A DNA stretch of 64,000 nucleotides from Aquisalibacillus elongatus (GTDB taxonomy: Bacteria > Bacillota > Bacilli > Bacillales > Alkalibacillaceae), in assembly GCF_003843875.1 (NCBI RefSeq), contig NZ_RKRF01000007.1:372001-436000 (forward strand), read 5' to 3'. Position numbers and translations under genes: made by a program. The number at the start of each line of letters is the position of its first letter. The stretch's first letter is position 1. This document shows, piece by piece, positions 63,666 through 64,000 of this stretch. The notes under the pieces were generated by a model. That model was not told the DNA's origin. It did not search any database and was given only the letters and a program-made list of their open reading frames with translations.

Positions 63666-64000
63666 TCATTTTACATCTATCAGATCATGAAATAAGATCC
63701 ACTGCTGATGTTGTGGGGTTTGGAGTAATAGCCGTTGTGTTAATGAGTCAACCTGCACGATGACCCCAGAAATGATTTGGCTTTGGTAAGGGTCAAACAG
63801 GGTTAATTGAACAAGTGATTGGTCGTATAAAGCTTTTTGAATACGTTGTTCTAGCCACTCGATTTCCTGTTCATCTAGTTGTGGTTTCGTTTGTTGTCTT
63901 ATTCGTTGTTGATGGTGTTCAATTAATTCTTTATGCTCTGGTAGCATCATTCGACTAGATTCCCATAGTAAGTTATGGCCGCGTGTTAATTTATTAGGTT
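63666..64000 (-). CDS. YolD-like protein (5' end outside window)
   Basis: The frame continues past the ATG at 63950 to the window edge: KLTRGHNLLWESSRMMLPEHK is the typical YolD start with the RG...W...MMLPEH pattern, so the real N-terminus lies beyond 64000. The rest (LDEQEIEWLEQRIQKALYD and a beta-rich end FHDLIDVK) fits YolD-like proteins, about 110 residues. These are usually encoded next to a UvrX/PolY2-type Y-family polymerase. None is visible in the window, but one may lie just outside. Confidence 0.8.
   Translation of the reverse strand, partial: PNKLTRGHNLLWESSRMMLPEHKELIEHHQQRIRQQTKPQLDEQEIEWLEQRIQKALYDQSLVQLTLFDPYQSQIISGVIVQVDSLTQRLLLQTPQHQQWILFHDLIDVK

Overview
The window is a low-GC (high-30s percent by eye) chromosomal segment of an endospore-forming member of the Bacillaceae. 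The spore genes (spoIIIAA-AH, spoIVB, spo0A), the comG pseudopilus operon and a gene order that follows the Bacillus subtilis yqh-yqi-yqj region almost gene for gene support this. An OLE RNA with its partner gene oapA, acidic proteins and two adenosylcobalamin enzymes (class II ribonucleotide reductase and methylmalonyl-CoA mutase) suggest a halophilic or alkaliphilic relative of Alkalihalobacillus or Halobacillus. That species-level placement is inference. I saw no tRNA, rRNA, insertion sequence, prophage or CRISPR array.

Layout. 1-3807 (minus): comGG (cut by the window edge) back to comGA, the DNA-uptake pseudopilus operon. 3840-4331: aroK. 4470-6876 (minus): the yqhG-yqhH pair (SNF2-type helicase). 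7005-7213: tandem glycine riboswitch with terminator, controlling gcvT-gcvPA-gcvPB. 11230-11625: membrane-anchored rhodanese. 11923-14481: B12-dependent ribonucleotide reductase behind a candidate pair of NrdR boxes. 14549-14860: decayed C-terminal remnant of a patatin phospholipase at the yqhO position. 14892-18031: yqhP, yqhR, aroQ, papP, efp. 18198-23316: the eight-gene spoIIIA operon behind a good sigma-E promoter. 23494-29685: accB, accC, yqhY, nusB, folD, xseA, xseB, ispA. 29737-30338: OLE RNA, closed by a 10-bp pairing of its ends. 30393-35935: oapA, dxs, tlyA, argR, recN. 36120-38181: spoIVB and spo0A. 38375-40009: aspartokinase and yqzF. 40148-50080: bkdR-ptb-bcd-buk-lpdV-bkdAA-bkdAB-bkdB. 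50165-52437: GNAT, brxB, yqjA and a 49-codon Prli42-like gene. 52604-57781: split methylmalonyl-CoA mutase, epimerase, carboxyltransferase and a tripeptidase-like protein. 57846-64000: DNA polymerase IV, an aldehyde dehydrogenase, RNase Z, a GDPD phosphodiesterase, an MBL-fold protein, a dispersed-repeat-like element and a partial yolD-like gene.

How the parts fit. The bkd operon turns branched 2-oxo acids into acyl-CoAs. Propionyl-CoA from isoleucine can then pass through the carboxyltransferase, epimerase and mutase encoded downstream to succinyl-CoA, and the bkd products also prime branched fatty acid synthesis, for which accBC encodes the first step. IspA and Dxs are isoprenoid enzymes, and the OLE/OapA pair sits between them.

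Most notable: (1) the OLE RNA-oapA locus; (2) a BkdR homologue that has lost the sigma-54 contact motif GAFTGA and has no spacer before ptb, with a sigma-A-like promoter overlapping a near-perfect cre site upstream instead; (3) candidate NrdR boxes 32 bp apart before nrdJ; (4) the patatin remnant; (5) the small Prli42-like gene; (6) a 113-bp element with perfect terminal inverted repeats near 63.5 kb.
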